Shown here piece after piece: positions 1 through 7,766 of a stretch of 64,000 bases of DNA. A program made the position numbers and the translations under genes. The DNA is from Streptomyces caelestis. Its GTDB lineage: Bacteria; Actinomycetota; Actinomycetes; Streptomycetales; Streptomycetaceae. The DNA lies in assembly GCF_014205255.1 (NCBI RefSeq), contig NZ_JACHNE010000001.1, forward strand, positions 4,836,001 to 4,900,000. The letters are read 5' to 3'. The stretch's first letter is position 1, and the number at the start of each line of letters is the position of its first letter. The notes under the pieces were generated by a model. That model searched no databases. It had not been told where the DNA came from and saw only the letters and a program-made list of their open reading frames with translations.

Positions 1-179
1 CGCAGCTGCTTGAGTGCCGCGTCCGCAGCCTCACCCTCGTTGGCCTTCCGCATGGCTGCGGTGATTTGCTTGTCGATGCGTTCCTTGGCCGCGTCGGCCA
101 TGCCGCTGATCGCGCGGTACCCGTCCGCTGCCTCCGCGTACTCGGTCGGCTTGAGGGCCTTGAGCGTCAAGTGGTCCAT
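1..179 (-). CDS. Hypothetical protein, 3' part outside window
   Basis: The frame opens with ATG at 179 and runs off the left edge, so only the first 59 residues are visible. They begin MDHLTLKALKPTEYAEAADG and are rich in Ala, Lys and Glu, predicting an amphipathic helix. The start lies 9 bp after the stop of the WXG100-like gene at 189-656, so the two are probably co-transcribed. Such pairs (a short helical partner followed by a longer protein) are common around type VII secretion substrates in actinobacteria. No function can be assigned from the fragment. Confidence 0.6.
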   Translation of the reverse strand, partial: MDHLTLKALKPTEYAEAADGYRAISGMADAAKERIDKQITAAMRKANEGEAADAALKQL

Positions 180-188
180 GTGCCCGGG

Positions 189-656
189 TCACCGCCCCTT
201 GGCCTGGCCGCCGGTGGGCGGGTCCTCGTAGTACTCGGTCTTCAGCTTGGCGATCTCGGCCTTGATGGCCTCGTCGGTCCGTAGCTGATCGTTGCCCGTC
301 TTCTCCAGCACGCCGGCAAGCCCGTCGCACACCTCGCCCACGTCCTTGACGTAGCGCTTCCAGGAGTCGTAGACATCCTGCTGGGCTGCCGCGGTCAGGC
401 ACCCGGTTCCCTTCCCGAGTCCCGTCTGGCCCACCTCCATCTTTGCCCACGCCTTGCCGAGGTCTTCCCGCAACGATCCGACGTCTGCCCCCGCCTTGGT
501 CCACGCCGCCTTGTCGGACCTCAGCTTGCCGACCCCGCTGCCACTGCCAGCGGAGCTGGTGCCGCCTTGGTCGGCGGGCAGTTGATTGAGCTGCATCTGC
601 GTGGTGTGCCGCTCGACCGCTGCGGCCTTGAGATGCTCCCACTCATCCCACGCCAT
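189..656 (-). CDS. WXG100-like helical hypothetical protein
   Basis: This 155-residue protein starts MAWDEWEHLKAAAVERHTTQ and has a central block with W, L and K heptad spacing (KAAWTKAGADVGSLREDLGK, residues about 49-68), the look of WXG100/ESAT-6-type helical hairpins. It has no signal peptide or membrane segment. A GGACCGC sequence precedes the ATG but no strong ribosome site is seen. It lies directly upstream of the partial gene at 1-179 and downstream of a remnant with a mycosin-like membrane anchor. A type VII secretion substrate or chaperone is inferred from fold character and context only. Confidence 0.65.
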   Translation of the reverse strand: MAWDEWEHLKAAAVERHTTQMQLNQLPADQGGTSSAGSGSGVGKLRSDKAAWTKAGADVGSLREDLGKAWAKMEVGQTGLGKGTGCLTAAAQQDVYDSWKRYVKDVGEVCDGLAGVLEKTGNDQLRTDEAIKAEIAKLKTEYYEDPPTGGQAKGR

Positions 657-1240
657 GCGCGGTCCTCCCCGTGTCCTGATGGTGCGTCGCCGAGCGGAAG
701 TGAACCTGTGACCGCATCGCGGCGGTGACCGAGACGTACCGTAACGCCTCTACATCACGTGCCCCATCCGTATCGGCCACCATGGCGTCTGAGTATCTGC
801 ACTCAGGCGGAACCCGGTCCTCGATCGGATGGGTGACGCTGCCACATGGGTCCGAAGGCGTGTACGGAGGCGGCGTGAGCCCCGTTGCTGCGTGGGGGAA
901 TTGACTGGCGGCGGCCGCGGACGTTGGGGGTGCAGCCGCAGGTGTGCGACGCCTGCGGACGACGGCGGAGACCGCGATCGCGGCTCCGAGGAGTGCGACA
1001 GCGCCGATGCCCAGCGCGACCCAGGGGGTGCTGCCGCCTTCAGACGCGGGTGCCGTCGTGGCGGAGCCGTCGTCCGTTGCCGGAGCGTCGGCGTGGGGTG
1101 ACCCTTCCGCGGCGCACGCGGCGCACGGCGTGCTCGAAGGCGGAACGCCACTCGCTGGGAGCCACCGGGGAGCCGGATCCCGAGGTCGGCTCCCAAATGG
1201 CTCCCAAAACAGGCCCGCAAAGCAAATCAGGCCCGGTGCT
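646..1240 (-). pseudogene. 5'-truncated membrane-anchored protein, possibly mycosin C-terminus
   Basis: One minus-strand frame stays open across this stretch but has no usable start codon. It encodes an Ala/Asp/Thr/Ser-rich linker, then a clear membrane helix followed by four arginines (TPWVALGIGAVALLGAAIAV, about 965-1026), then a Pro-rich tail. That order resembles the C-terminal anchor of type VII secretion-associated subtilisins (mycosins), and the genes that follow are WXG100-like. I infer a C-terminal fragment that lost its catalytic domain. The other possibility is chance open frame in GC-rich DNA, although the hydrophobic block argues against it. Apart from this, 657-1228 shows no convincing gene. 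Confidence 0.3.
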
Positions 1241-1255
1241 GATCTCTCAGCACCG
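1234..1255 (-). terminator. Hairpin downstream of tRNA-Pro
   Basis: A perfect 9-bp stem (CGGTGCTGA / TCAGCACCG) with a 4-nt loop lies 24 bp beyond the tRNA-Pro 3' end on the same strand. A further GC/GG extension strengthens the stem. It is the likely tRNA transcript terminator. Confidence 0.6.
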
Positions 1256-1278
1256 GCCCTGACCTGGTGTTTCAGCTG

Positions 1279-1352
1279 TCGGGGTGGCGGGATTTGAACC
1301 CACGACCTCTTCGTCCCGAACGAAGCGCGCTGCCAAGCTGCGCTACACCCCG
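1279..1352 (-). tRNA. tRNA-Pro (anticodon CGG)
   Basis: Read on the minus strand, the sequence folds as a standard cloverleaf: acceptor CGGGGTG pairs with CACCCCG, the D-arm carries GTAGCGCAGCTTGGCAGCGC, the anticodon stem CTTCG/CGAAG encloses loop TTCGGGA with anticodon CGG, and the T-arm is GTGGGTTCAAATCCCGC. The discriminator is A and no CCA is encoded. The gene decodes CCG proline codons. tRNA-Pro genes are known integration targets (pSAM2 family), and a disrupted region abuts the 3' end here. Confidence 0.97.
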
Positions 1353-1399
1353 ATGTCGCTGCTGTCGCGGCGACGACGTTTACTTTAGCCCACTGGTGG

Positions 1400-2173
1400 C
1401 TAGAGACGAAATCCGGTTTTCCAGGGGTGGCGGAGGGGGTTCGGGCGGGCGTGGTCGAGGGCCACGAGGAGGAGCGCGAGGGCGTAGAAGGAGAGGCCGA
1501 GGAGGAGGGTGTTGCCGAGGACCTTCTTGTAGCCGTCCTGGCCGACGTCCAGGAAGGGGTAGAGGTAGCGGTCGGGGGTGCCCGGGAGGAGCAGTTCGCC
1601 TCGGGTGAGGGAGAAGGCCAGGTAGGCCAGGGGGTAGAGGAGCCAGGTGCTGGCCTGGCGCAGGCGCAGGCGGCCGGGGGTCGTGAGCAGGAGCCAGTCC
1701 AGTACGGCCGCGATCGGGGTCAGCGTGTGGAGAGTGTGGTGGGCGACGGCCTGCCAGCCCGTCGGAGCGGCGGCGGCCTCGCCCGTGAGGGAGAAGGGGC
1801 TCGCCTCGTTCATCAGGAGCAGGTGGTGCACCAGGCCCGCGATGACGACGTAGAGCAGGGTCGCGCCCAGTACTGCTCCTGGTAGCGGGCGGCCCGCCGT
1901 CCACGCGCGGCGAGCCGAGAGGGCCATGACCAGCGCGAGCAGGAGGTTGCTCTGGATCGCGAAGTAGCCCAGGGTTCGGGACGGGTCGCTCAGCAGTACT
2001 TCGAGCGTCACGCCGGCGGCCGCCGCCAGGGCGACCAGCAGGCGGAATGCCGCGGCTGCCGGGCGGCGGACCGGGGTGGCGACGGCCGAGGCGGGGACGG
2101 GGGAGGGCTTCAGCGGGGATTTGGCCGGAATCGCGGGGAGGTCCGGTATGTCCCTGGGTATCGGGGCGGTCAT
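1400..2173 (-). CDS. Pr6Pr/FAR-17a-like integral membrane protein
   Basis: The 257-residue protein has a Pro-rich cytoplasmic N-terminus (residues 1-35) and about six hydrophobic helices. Recognisable family motifs are FAIQSNLLLALVM (about 73-85), HHTLHTLTPIAAVLDWLLL (about 146-164) and YPLAYLAFSLTRGEL followed by YPFLDV and VLGN. These match the Pr6Pr family of six-helix membrane proteins, which has no established biochemical role. It ends 48 bp from tRNA-Pro. The upstream neighbour at 2284 is on the same strand, but 110 bp separate them, so an independent promoter is plausible. Confidence 0.85.
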   Translation of the reverse strand: MTAPIPRDIPDLPAIPAKSPLKPSPVPASAVATPVRRPAAAAFRLLVALAAAAGVTLEVLLSDPSRTLGYFAIQSNLLLALVMALSARRAWTAGRPLPGAVLGATLLYVVIAGLVHHLLLMNEASPFSLTGEAAAAPTGWQAVAHHTLHTLTPIAAVLDWLLLTTPGRLRLRQASTWLLYPLAYLAFSLTRGELLLPGTPDRYLYPFLDVGQDGYKKVLGNTLLLGLSFYALALLLVALDHARPNPLRHPWKTGFRL

Positions 2174-2283
2174 GCCCCCACGCTGGCAGAAGCGGACATG
2201 CGGGGCGATTCGGGCGGGCTGTGTGGGTTAACAGCCCTTGACAGTCCCCTACGTACGGGCCCCCATGGGGGAGTGTCTCCCCC

Positions 2284-3210
2284 CTACTCCCGCCCCACCA
2301 ACGTCAGCAACGTCGCCTCCGGCGGGCACGCGAACCGTACCGGTGTGTAGCGGTTCGTGCCGCAACCCGCCGAGACGTGCAGGTACGCCGTACGGCCCTC
2401 CGCCGTGTGCGTGGACAGGCCCTTCACGCGGTCCGTGTCCAGGTCGCAGTTGGTGACCAGGGCGCCGTAGAAGGGGATGCACAGCTGGCCGCCGTGGGTG
2501 TGGCCGGCCAGGATCAAGGGGTAGGCGTCGGCCGTGAAGGCGTCCAGCGTGCGCAGGTACGGCGCGTGGACCACGCCCATGGAGAAGTCGGCGGAATCCG
2601 AGGGGCCGCCGGCCACCTGGTCGTAGCGGTCCCGCTTGATGTGCGGGTCGTCCAGGCCCGTCAGTTCCAGCGAGACGCCCTCGATCTTGAGCGTGCCGCG
2701 TGTGTTGGTCAGGTTCAGCCAGCCCGCCGCGTCGAAGGCGTCCCGCAGGTCCTCCCACGGGTTGTGCACCGCGCCGACGGCCGGCGGGTTGCCGTTCAGG
2801 CCGTGGCGGCCCTGGGTCTTTTCGAGCAGGTAGAGGGCGGGGTTGCGGAGCTTGGGGCCGTAGTAGTCGTTGGAGCCGAAGACGTACGCGCCCGGGAACT
2901 CCATCAGGGGGCCCAGCGCGTCCAGGACCTCCGGGACGCCCTCCGGGTCGGAGAGGTTGTCACCCGTGTTGATCACGAAGTCGGGGCGCAGGCCCGCCAG
3001 GGACCGCAGCCAGCGCTGCTTCTTGCGCTGACCGCCGACCATGTGGATGTCGGAGACCTGCAGCACGCGCAGGGGGCGCATACCCGAGGGCAGGACCGGG
3101 ACCGTGACCCGGCGCAGGCGGAAGGAGCGGGCCTCGAAGCCCGCGGCGTACAACAGACCGGCGGCACCAGCCGCCGCCATTCCCAGGGGGACTCCGTATC
3201 GCGCGCGCAT
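2284..3210 (-). CDS. Metallophosphoesterase, membrane-anchored
   Basis: This 308-residue calcineurin-type phosphoesterase shows the family signature in order: QVSDIHM (about 51-57), NTGDNLSD (about 81-88), GSNDYYGP (GNHD-type, about 112-119) and LAGHTHGGQLCIP (about 232-244). These supply the Asp, His and Asn ligands of the two-metal site. An N-terminal hydrophobic stretch (residues 7-25) probably anchors it in the membrane with the catalytic domain outside, as in YkuE/YaeI-like enzymes. The substrate is unknown. It is transcribed divergently from the yqeY gene at 3381. Confidence 0.9.
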   Translation of the reverse strand: MRARYGVPLGMAAAGAAGLLYAAGFEARSFRLRRVTVPVLPSGMRPLRVLQVSDIHMVGGQRKKQRWLRSLAGLRPDFVINTGDNLSDPEGVPEVLDALGPLMEFPGAYVFGSNDYYGPKLRNPALYLLEKTQGRHGLNGNPPAVGAVHNPWEDLRDAFDAAGWLNLTNTRGTLKIEGVSLELTGLDDPHIKRDRYDQVAGGPSDSADFSMGVVHAPYLRTLDAFTADAYPLILAGHTHGGQLCIPFYGALVTNCDLDTDRVKGLSTHTAEGRTAYLHVSAGCGTNRYTPVRFACPPEATLLTLVGRE

Positions 3211-3380
3211 ACGACCATCGTGTCAGACCGCGCCGGTCTCCTGCGCCCGGCGGTGCCCGAAACCCCCTGGCGACAGCGGCCCTTAAGCCATCGCTCAAGC
3301 CATCGCTCGAACCATCCCTTGAACCACCGCCCCGCAAATCAAGGGGCGCCTTTCCGCCCGCACCTGCGACAATCAACCCC

Positions 3381-3845
3381 ATGACCACGCTCAAGTCGAA
3401 GCTTCAGGATGACCTCAACGCCGCGATCAAGGAGCGCGACGAGCTCCGCTCCTCGACGCTCCGGCTGACCCTCGCCGCGATCACCAAGGAGGAGGTCGCG
3501 GGCAAGGAGAAGCGCGAGCTCTCCGACGACGAGGTGCAGAAGGTGATCACCCGCGAGGCGAAGAAGCGGCGTGAGGCGGCCGAGGCCTTCGCGCAGGGTG
3601 GTCGTGCCGAGCAGGCCGAGCGGGAGAAGGCGGAGGGCGAGGTGCTCGCCGAGTACCTGCCCAAGCAGCTGTCCGACGAGGAGCTCCAGCAGATCGTGGC
3701 CCAGGCCGTCGAGGAGGCCAGGGCCGCCGGTGCCGAGGGGCCGCGGGCCATGGGCGCTGTCATGAAGATCGTGAACCCGAAGGTGGCCGGCCAGGCCGAG
3801 GGCGGCCGCGTCGCCGCCGCCGTGAAGAAGCTGCTGGCCGGCTGA
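3381..3845 (+). CDS. GatB/YqeY domain protein
   Basis: The intact 154-residue protein begins MTTLKSKLQDDLNAAIKERD and ends EGGRVAAAVKKLLAG, typical of stand-alone GatB/YqeY proteins, which share the C-terminal tRNA-binding-like fold of amidotransferase subunit GatB. The highly charged middle (SDDEVQKVITREAKKRREAA) and the AEYLPKQLSDEELQQIV motif are characteristic. Its cellular role is not settled. From codon 39 onward its sequence is repeated 528 bp downstream by a tandem duplication. A 14-bp hairpin terminates it. Confidence 0.93.
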   Translation: MTTLKSKLQDDLNAAIKERDELRSSTLRLTLAAITKEEVAGKEKRELSDDEVQKVITREAKKRREAAEAFAQGGRAEQAEREKAEGEVLAEYLPKQLSDEELQQIVAQAVEEARAAGAEGPRAMGAVMKIVNPKVAGQAEGGRVAAAVKKLLAG

Positions 3846-3882
3846 CCATCGGCAGATCGCCGGCTGACCATCGGCAGAACAA

Positions 3883-3925
3883 CAGGCGGCCCCCTCTCCC
3901 CGTCGGGGAATGAGGGGGCCGCCTG
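3883..3925. terminator. Bidirectional terminator, copy 1
   Basis: A perfect 14-bp stem (CAGGCGGCCCCCTC / GAGGGGGCCGCCTG) with a 15-nt loop follows yqeY. A 15-bp direct repeat CTGACCATCGGCAGA lies just before it. It serves yqeY from the left and in ancestral layout also the convergent PBP gene. Confidence 0.85.
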
Positions 3926-3961
3926 TCACTGTCACCAACCGGCGTCAACCGCGCATCGGCC

Positions 3962-4022
3962 TAGCCGAAGCGCCCGCCGTTCCCGTTCCCGCCCCCGTTG
4001 CCCTGGCCCCGGAAGAAGCCCT
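3962..4022 (-). pseudogene. PBP C-terminal tail fragment
   Basis: The sequence encodes the same Gly/Asn-rich end and stop codon as the intact PBP (…GNGNGGRFG) but is cut at the duplication junction, where yqeY sequence follows. It has no start and no catalytic part. It is a by-product of the 528-bp duplication. Confidence 0.8.
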
Positions 4023-4373
4023 GTCGCGGGCAAGGAGAAGCGCGAGCTCTCCGACGACGAGGTGCAGAAGGTGATCACCCGCGAGGCGAAGAAGCGGCGT
4101 GAGGCGGCCGAGGCCTTCGCGCAGGGTGGTCGTGCCGAGCAGGCCGAGCGGGAGAAGGCGGAGGGCGAGGTGCTCGCCGAGTACCTGCCCAAGCAGCTGT
4201 CCGACGAGGAGCTCCAGCAGATCGTGGCCCAGGCCGTCGAGGAGGCCAGGGCCGCCGGTGCCGAGGGGCCGCGGGCCATGGGCGCTGTCATGAAGATCGT
4301 GAACCCGAAGGTGGCCGGCCAGGCCGAGGGCGGCCGCGTCGCCGCCGCCGTGAAGAAGCTGCTGGCCGGCTGA
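4023..4373 (+). pseudogene. 5'-truncated yqeY copy
   Basis: The frame matches residues 39-154 of the intact gene at 3381-3845 but lacks the first 38 codons and its promoter. An in-frame GTG (4062) could only give a 103-residue fragment. The upstream terminator at 3883-3925 should block read-through, so expression is unlikely. Confidence 0.88.
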
Positions 4374-4410
4374 CCATCGGCAGATCGCCGGCTGACCATC
4401 GGCAGAACAA

Positions 4411-4453
4411 CAGGCGGCCCCCTCTCCCCGTGGGGGAATGAGGGGGCCGCCTG
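4411..4453. terminator. Bidirectional terminator, copy 2
   Basis: The same 14-bp stem as at 3883-3925 recurs here, shifted 528 bp, with the single C-to-G change in its loop. It now terminates the PBP gene transcribed from the right. Confidence 0.85.
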
Positions 4454-4488
4454 TCACTGTCACCAACCGGCGTCAACCGCGCATCGGC

Positions 4489-6786
4489 CTAGCCGAAGCG
4501 CCCGCCGTTCCCGTTCCCGCCCCCGTTGCCCTGGCCCCGGAAGAAGCCCTCGGGAATGGAGAAGGAAGGCGTCGGCGCGGGGTCGCCGCCTCCGCCGTTG
4601 TTGCCGCCGACCAGGCCGCCGATGAAGCCGCCGTTGCCGCCGTCACCGCTGTCCCCGTCGTCGCGGCCGTCACCGCCACCGTCGCCGTCACCCTGGTCCC
4701 GGTCGCGGTCGATGCCGTCGGGGATGTGGACGCTGTTGAAGTTCTCGACGGGCTTGCCCTCCAGGGCGCCGTTCATCATGTCGCCCCAGATCGGGCCGGG
4801 GACCTCACCGCCGAAGACCTTGTCGTACGGCCGGCCGCCGATGGTGATGTTGGTCATCTTCCGCTTGTGTGCAGGGTCGCCGACCCACACGGCACCGGCC
4901 AGGTTCGGCGTGTAGCCCACGAACCAGGCCGCGTAGCGCTCGTCCGTCGTACCGGTCTTGCCGGCACTGGGGCGGCTGTCGAGGCCGGCCTTCTTGCCCG
5001 TACCGTCCTCGACGACGCCCTTCAGCAGCTCGTTGACGGTGTCGGCGGTCTTCTCCGACATCGCACGCGAGCACGTCGACTTCGGGACCTGGAGCGACTT
5101 CGTCTGGTCGCCGACGCGCTGGGTGACCGACTCGATGGCGACCGGCGTGCAGTACATGCCGCGCGAGGCGAAGGTCGCGTACGCGTTCGCCATGGTCAGC
5201 GGCGACATCTCCTGGGTGCCGAGGGCGATGGACGGAGCCTGGTCGATCTTGCGGCCGTCGGCCCGCTCGACGCCCATCTTCTTCGCCATCGTCGTGACCG
5301 GGCAGATGCCGATGTCGCTGATCATCTGTACGTAGTAGGTGTTGACCGACTTGGCGGTCGCTTCCTTCATGTCGTACGGGCCGACCTCGGACTCGTTCTC
5401 GTTCTCGAGCCTGGCGGGGTTGGTCCGGCTGTTCCGCCAGGTCTTGCCGTCGCAGGCCGAGACGGGGCTCGGATACGCCATCTGGTACGGCGCGGAGTAC
5501 ACCTTGTTCGCCGGCATGCCGTCCTCGAGGGCCGCGGCGGCCACGATCGGTTTGAACGTCGAACCGGGCTGGTAGCCCATGCCGCCGCCCATCGACTGGT
5601 CGACGGAGAGGTTGATCTGCGTCTGGTTCTTGCCGAAGCCGTACGGACGCGACTGGCCCATGGCGAGGATCTTGCCGGTGCCGGGCTCGACGATGGAGGC
5701 GGCGGTGGCCACCTCGTCGCTCTTGTAGACGTGGTCCTTGATGGACCGCTGTGCCGCGTTCTGGGCCTGCGGGTCCATGGTGGTGCGGATGGTGAGGCCG
5801 CCCTGGTTCCAGACCTTCGCCCGCTGCTCCTTGGTCTTGCCGAAGACCGGGTCGTTCAGGAAGACCTCGCGCACGTAGTCGCAGAAGAAGCCCGCGCCCT
5901 TGGACGCCGTGATGCAGCCGTTCCTGGGCTTGCTGACCTTCAGGCCCAGCGGCGCCTTCATCGCCTCCGCGGCCTGCGCCCGGGAGATGTCGCCGACCTC
6001 GGCCATGCGCCCGAGCACGATGTTGCGGCGCTTGGTGGCCTCCGCCTCGTCGTTGACCGGGTCGTACCGGCTGGGCGACTGGACGATGCCGGCGAGGAGG
6101 GCCGCCTCCTGGACGTTCAGGTCCTTGGCGGGCTTGGAGAAGTAGCGCCGGGCCGCGGCCTCGACGCCGTAGGCCTGCTGGCCGAAGAACGTGATGTTCA
6201 GGTAGTTCTCGAGGATCTTCTTCTTCCCGAGCTCCTCCTCGACCTGGATCGCGTACTTCAGTTCGCGGATCTTGCGGCCGATGGTCTGCTGGGTGGCCTG
6301 CGCGACCTTCGTCGGGTCGTCGCCGGCCTCCTCGACGAAGACGTTCTTCACATACTGCTGTGTCAGGGTCGAGGCGCCCTGGGCGACCTCACCGCTGCGC
6401 GCGTTCTTGTTGAGGGCGCGCAGCACGCCCTTCAGGTCGACCGCGCCGTGCTGGTAGAAGCGCGAGTCCTCGATCGCGACGATCGCCTTCTGCATGTACG
6501 GCGAGATGTTCTTGAGGGGGACCACCGTGCGGTCGCGCGAGTAGACCGTGGCGATCTGGCCGCCGTCGCCGTCGAGGATCGTGGTCCGCTGGCTCAGGGG
6601 CGGGGTCTTCATATTGGCCGGGAGCTCGTCGAAGCTCTCGACCGATCCCTTCGCCGCCAGCCCCAGCGCGCCCACCGCGGGCAGCGCGATACCGGCCAGC
6701 ACGGCTCCCGCGAGGACACTGACACCGAGGAACTTGGCGGCCTGCTGCGTGGGTGACAGACCACCGCCCGAGCGCTTCTTTGGCAT
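4489..6786 (-). CDS. Class A penicillin-binding protein (transglycosylase/transpeptidase)
   Basis: The 765-residue bifunctional peptidoglycan synthase polymerises glycan strands and cross-links peptides outside the membrane. A short cytoplasmic N-terminus is followed by one membrane helix (about 18-45). The GT51 domain has the catalytic Glu in IEDSRFYQHGAVD (Glu106) and QGASTLTQQYVKN (about 136-148). The transpeptidase has SxxK in GSTFKP (Ser409-Lys412), SVN (480-482) and KTGTT (610-614). An unusual Asp/Gly then Gly/Asn-rich tail fills residues from about 690 to 765. Its last 19 or so codons lie in the duplicated unit, but this copy is intact. Confidence 0.96.
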   Translation of the reverse strand: MPKKRSGGGLSPTQQAAKFLGVSVLAGAVLAGIALPAVGALGLAAKGSVESFDELPANMKTPPLSQRTTILDGDGGQIATVYSRDRTVVPLKNISPYMQKAIVAIEDSRFYQHGAVDLKGVLRALNKNARSGEVAQGASTLTQQYVKNVFVEEAGDDPTKVAQATQQTIGRKIRELKYAIQVEEELGKKKILENYLNITFFGQQAYGVEAAARRYFSKPAKDLNVQEAALLAGIVQSPSRYDPVNDEAEATKRRNIVLGRMAEVGDISRAQAAEAMKAPLGLKVSKPRNGCITASKGAGFFCDYVREVFLNDPVFGKTKEQRAKVWNQGGLTIRTTMDPQAQNAAQRSIKDHVYKSDEVATAASIVEPGTGKILAMGQSRPYGFGKNQTQINLSVDQSMGGGMGYQPGSTFKPIVAAAALEDGMPANKVYSAPYQMAYPSPVSACDGKTWRNSRTNPARLENENESEVGPYDMKEATAKSVNTYYVQMISDIGICPVTTMAKKMGVERADGRKIDQAPSIALGTQEMSPLTMANAYATFASRGMYCTPVAIESVTQRVGDQTKSLQVPKSTCSRAMSEKTADTVNELLKGVVEDGTGKKAGLDSRPSAGKTGTTDERYAAWFVGYTPNLAGAVWVGDPAHKRKMTNITIGGRPYDKVFGGEVPGPIWGDMMNGALEGKPVENFNSVHIPDGIDRDRDQGDGDGGGDGRDDGDSGDGGNGGFIGGLVGGNNGGGGDPAPTPSFSIPEGFFRGQGNGGGNGNGGRFG

Positions 6787-7194
6787 GAGGGCAGCCTACG
6801 TTCTCATTCGCCGGACAGGCGTACAGGCGTTGGCCTAAGCTGCTCTCAACTGTCACAGCGCTGAGGTCACGTATCAATACGTCCGGCGACCCCGAATCGT
6901 TCCGGGTGTTCCCCAACTTTTTTGATGGGGTCGTGTCCGAATCCGCCTTGTGTGTCACACGGCGTCCGTTGTGACGTAGCTGAACTGTCCTGGTTTGCCG
7001 GGAAGGTTACGTATGTCGCCAGCTCACTCCCCCGGGTGATCTGCCGCTTACCCATAGTCCGTTCGGACCATTCAAGATTGGGCCCGCTGGGGGTGTTGCG
7101 CCGTGCCCACCTTCCGTAACGTCCTCAACTGGCGGCGGTGCATATGCCGCTGCCGCCGTGGGGGAGCCTCGATTCGGGAGAGGACGGCGCCGGT

Positions 7195-7533
7195 ATGGGC
7201 TGGGTAGTCGACTGGAGTGCGCAGGCGGCCTGCCGCACTACCGATCCGGATGAACTGTTCGTTCAAGGAGCAGCGCAGAACAGGGCCAAGGCGGTGTGTA
7301 CCGGATGCCCGGTGCGCACGGAGTGCCTGGCCGACGCGCTGGACAACCGCGTCGAGTTCGGCGTGTGGGGAGGCATGACGGAGAGGGAGCGCCGCGCACT
7401 GCTGCGCAGGCGGCCCACAGTGACCTCCTGGCGCCGGCTGCTGGAGACCGCGCGCTCGGAGTACGAGCGCGGCACGGGTGTCCTGCCTCTCGACGACGAC
7501 GAGGTCTACGAGAACTACGCGGCGGTGAGCTGA
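7195..7533 (+). CDS. wblA: WhiB-family regulator WblA
   Basis: WblA is an iron-sulphur WhiB-like transcription factor that represses secondary metabolism and promotes sporulation in Streptomyces. The 112-residue product from ATG 7195 has the four cluster ligands Cys13, Cys35, Cys38 and Cys44 (CTGCPVRTEC) and the GVWGG turn before the basic DNA-binding segment RERRALLRRR. I chose 7195 because GGAGAGGA sits before it and the known family starts MGWV. The frame is open back to an ATG at 7138, giving 19 extra residues if used. The preceding 6787-7137 is a long leader with no gene. Confidence 0.95.
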   Translation: MGWVVDWSAQAACRTTDPDELFVQGAAQNRAKAVCTGCPVRTECLADALDNRVEFGVWGGMTERERRALLRRRPTVTSWRRLLETARSEYERGTGVLPLDDDEVYENYAAVS

Positions 7534-7634
7534 GGGGCTCCTCCGGGGCTTCTCGGGGCTCAGGCCCGGGCTCAGGCCCCTCACGGAGACAGGCCCGTCG
7601 GCAGCGCCGGACGCCGCCCGCAGGCACTCGCTTT

Positions 7635-7766
7635 GTGCTCAGGCGCACGCGCGTGGTGCTCAGACGCACCCGCGTGGTGCCCAGGCCCCGCCTCGGGCGC
7701 TCAGGTAATCGCCGCCTAGGCACTCGCCTAGGGACTCAGGCAATCGCCTAGGCACTCGCCTCAGGC
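7635..7766. repeat. Degenerate short tandem repeats
   Basis: Two 21-bp units (GTGCTCAGGCGCACGCGCGTG at 7635 and a two-mismatch copy at 7656) are followed by a decayed third. A second family built from CTCAGGCAATCGCCTAGGCA and variants covers about 7699-7766 and runs into the stop codon of the ATPase gene at 7748. The stretch separates convergent genes. Confidence 0.7.

Larger units (their letters stand above)
3495..4022. repeat. Tandem duplication, copy 1 (528 bp)
   Basis: Bases 3495-4022 recur immediately at 4023-4550 with a constant offset of 528. The unit holds codons 39-154 of yqeY, its terminator, and the last 19 or so codons plus stop of the class A PBP gene. By eye I found one difference, C at 3904 against G at 4432, in the terminator loop. 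This copy carries the 3' end of the intact yqeY and a useless PBP tail. Confidence 0.95.
4023..4550. repeat. Tandem duplication, copy 2 (528 bp)
   Basis: This is the second unit of the duplication described at 3495-4022. The junction at 4022/4023 joins PBP sequence (AAGCCCT) to yqeY sequence (GTCGCGGG) with essentially no microhomology. This copy carries the real 3' end of the PBP gene and a 5'-truncated yqeY. Confidence 0.95.

Noticed and set aside
750-1220. Arg/Pro-rich minus-strand frame of about 156 residues
   Set aside because: The composition is typical of a wrong frame in GC-rich DNA. A different minus frame in the same stretch carries a credible membrane helix.
4438-6756. Long plus-strand open frame of 772 codons
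   Set aside because: It is the antisense of the PBP gene, whose catalytic motifs are all intact, and the peptide is Val/Asp/Arg-biased without domains.
7633-7766. CRISPR array
   Set aside because: Repeats are degenerate, units vary and there are no constant-length spacers or cas genes.
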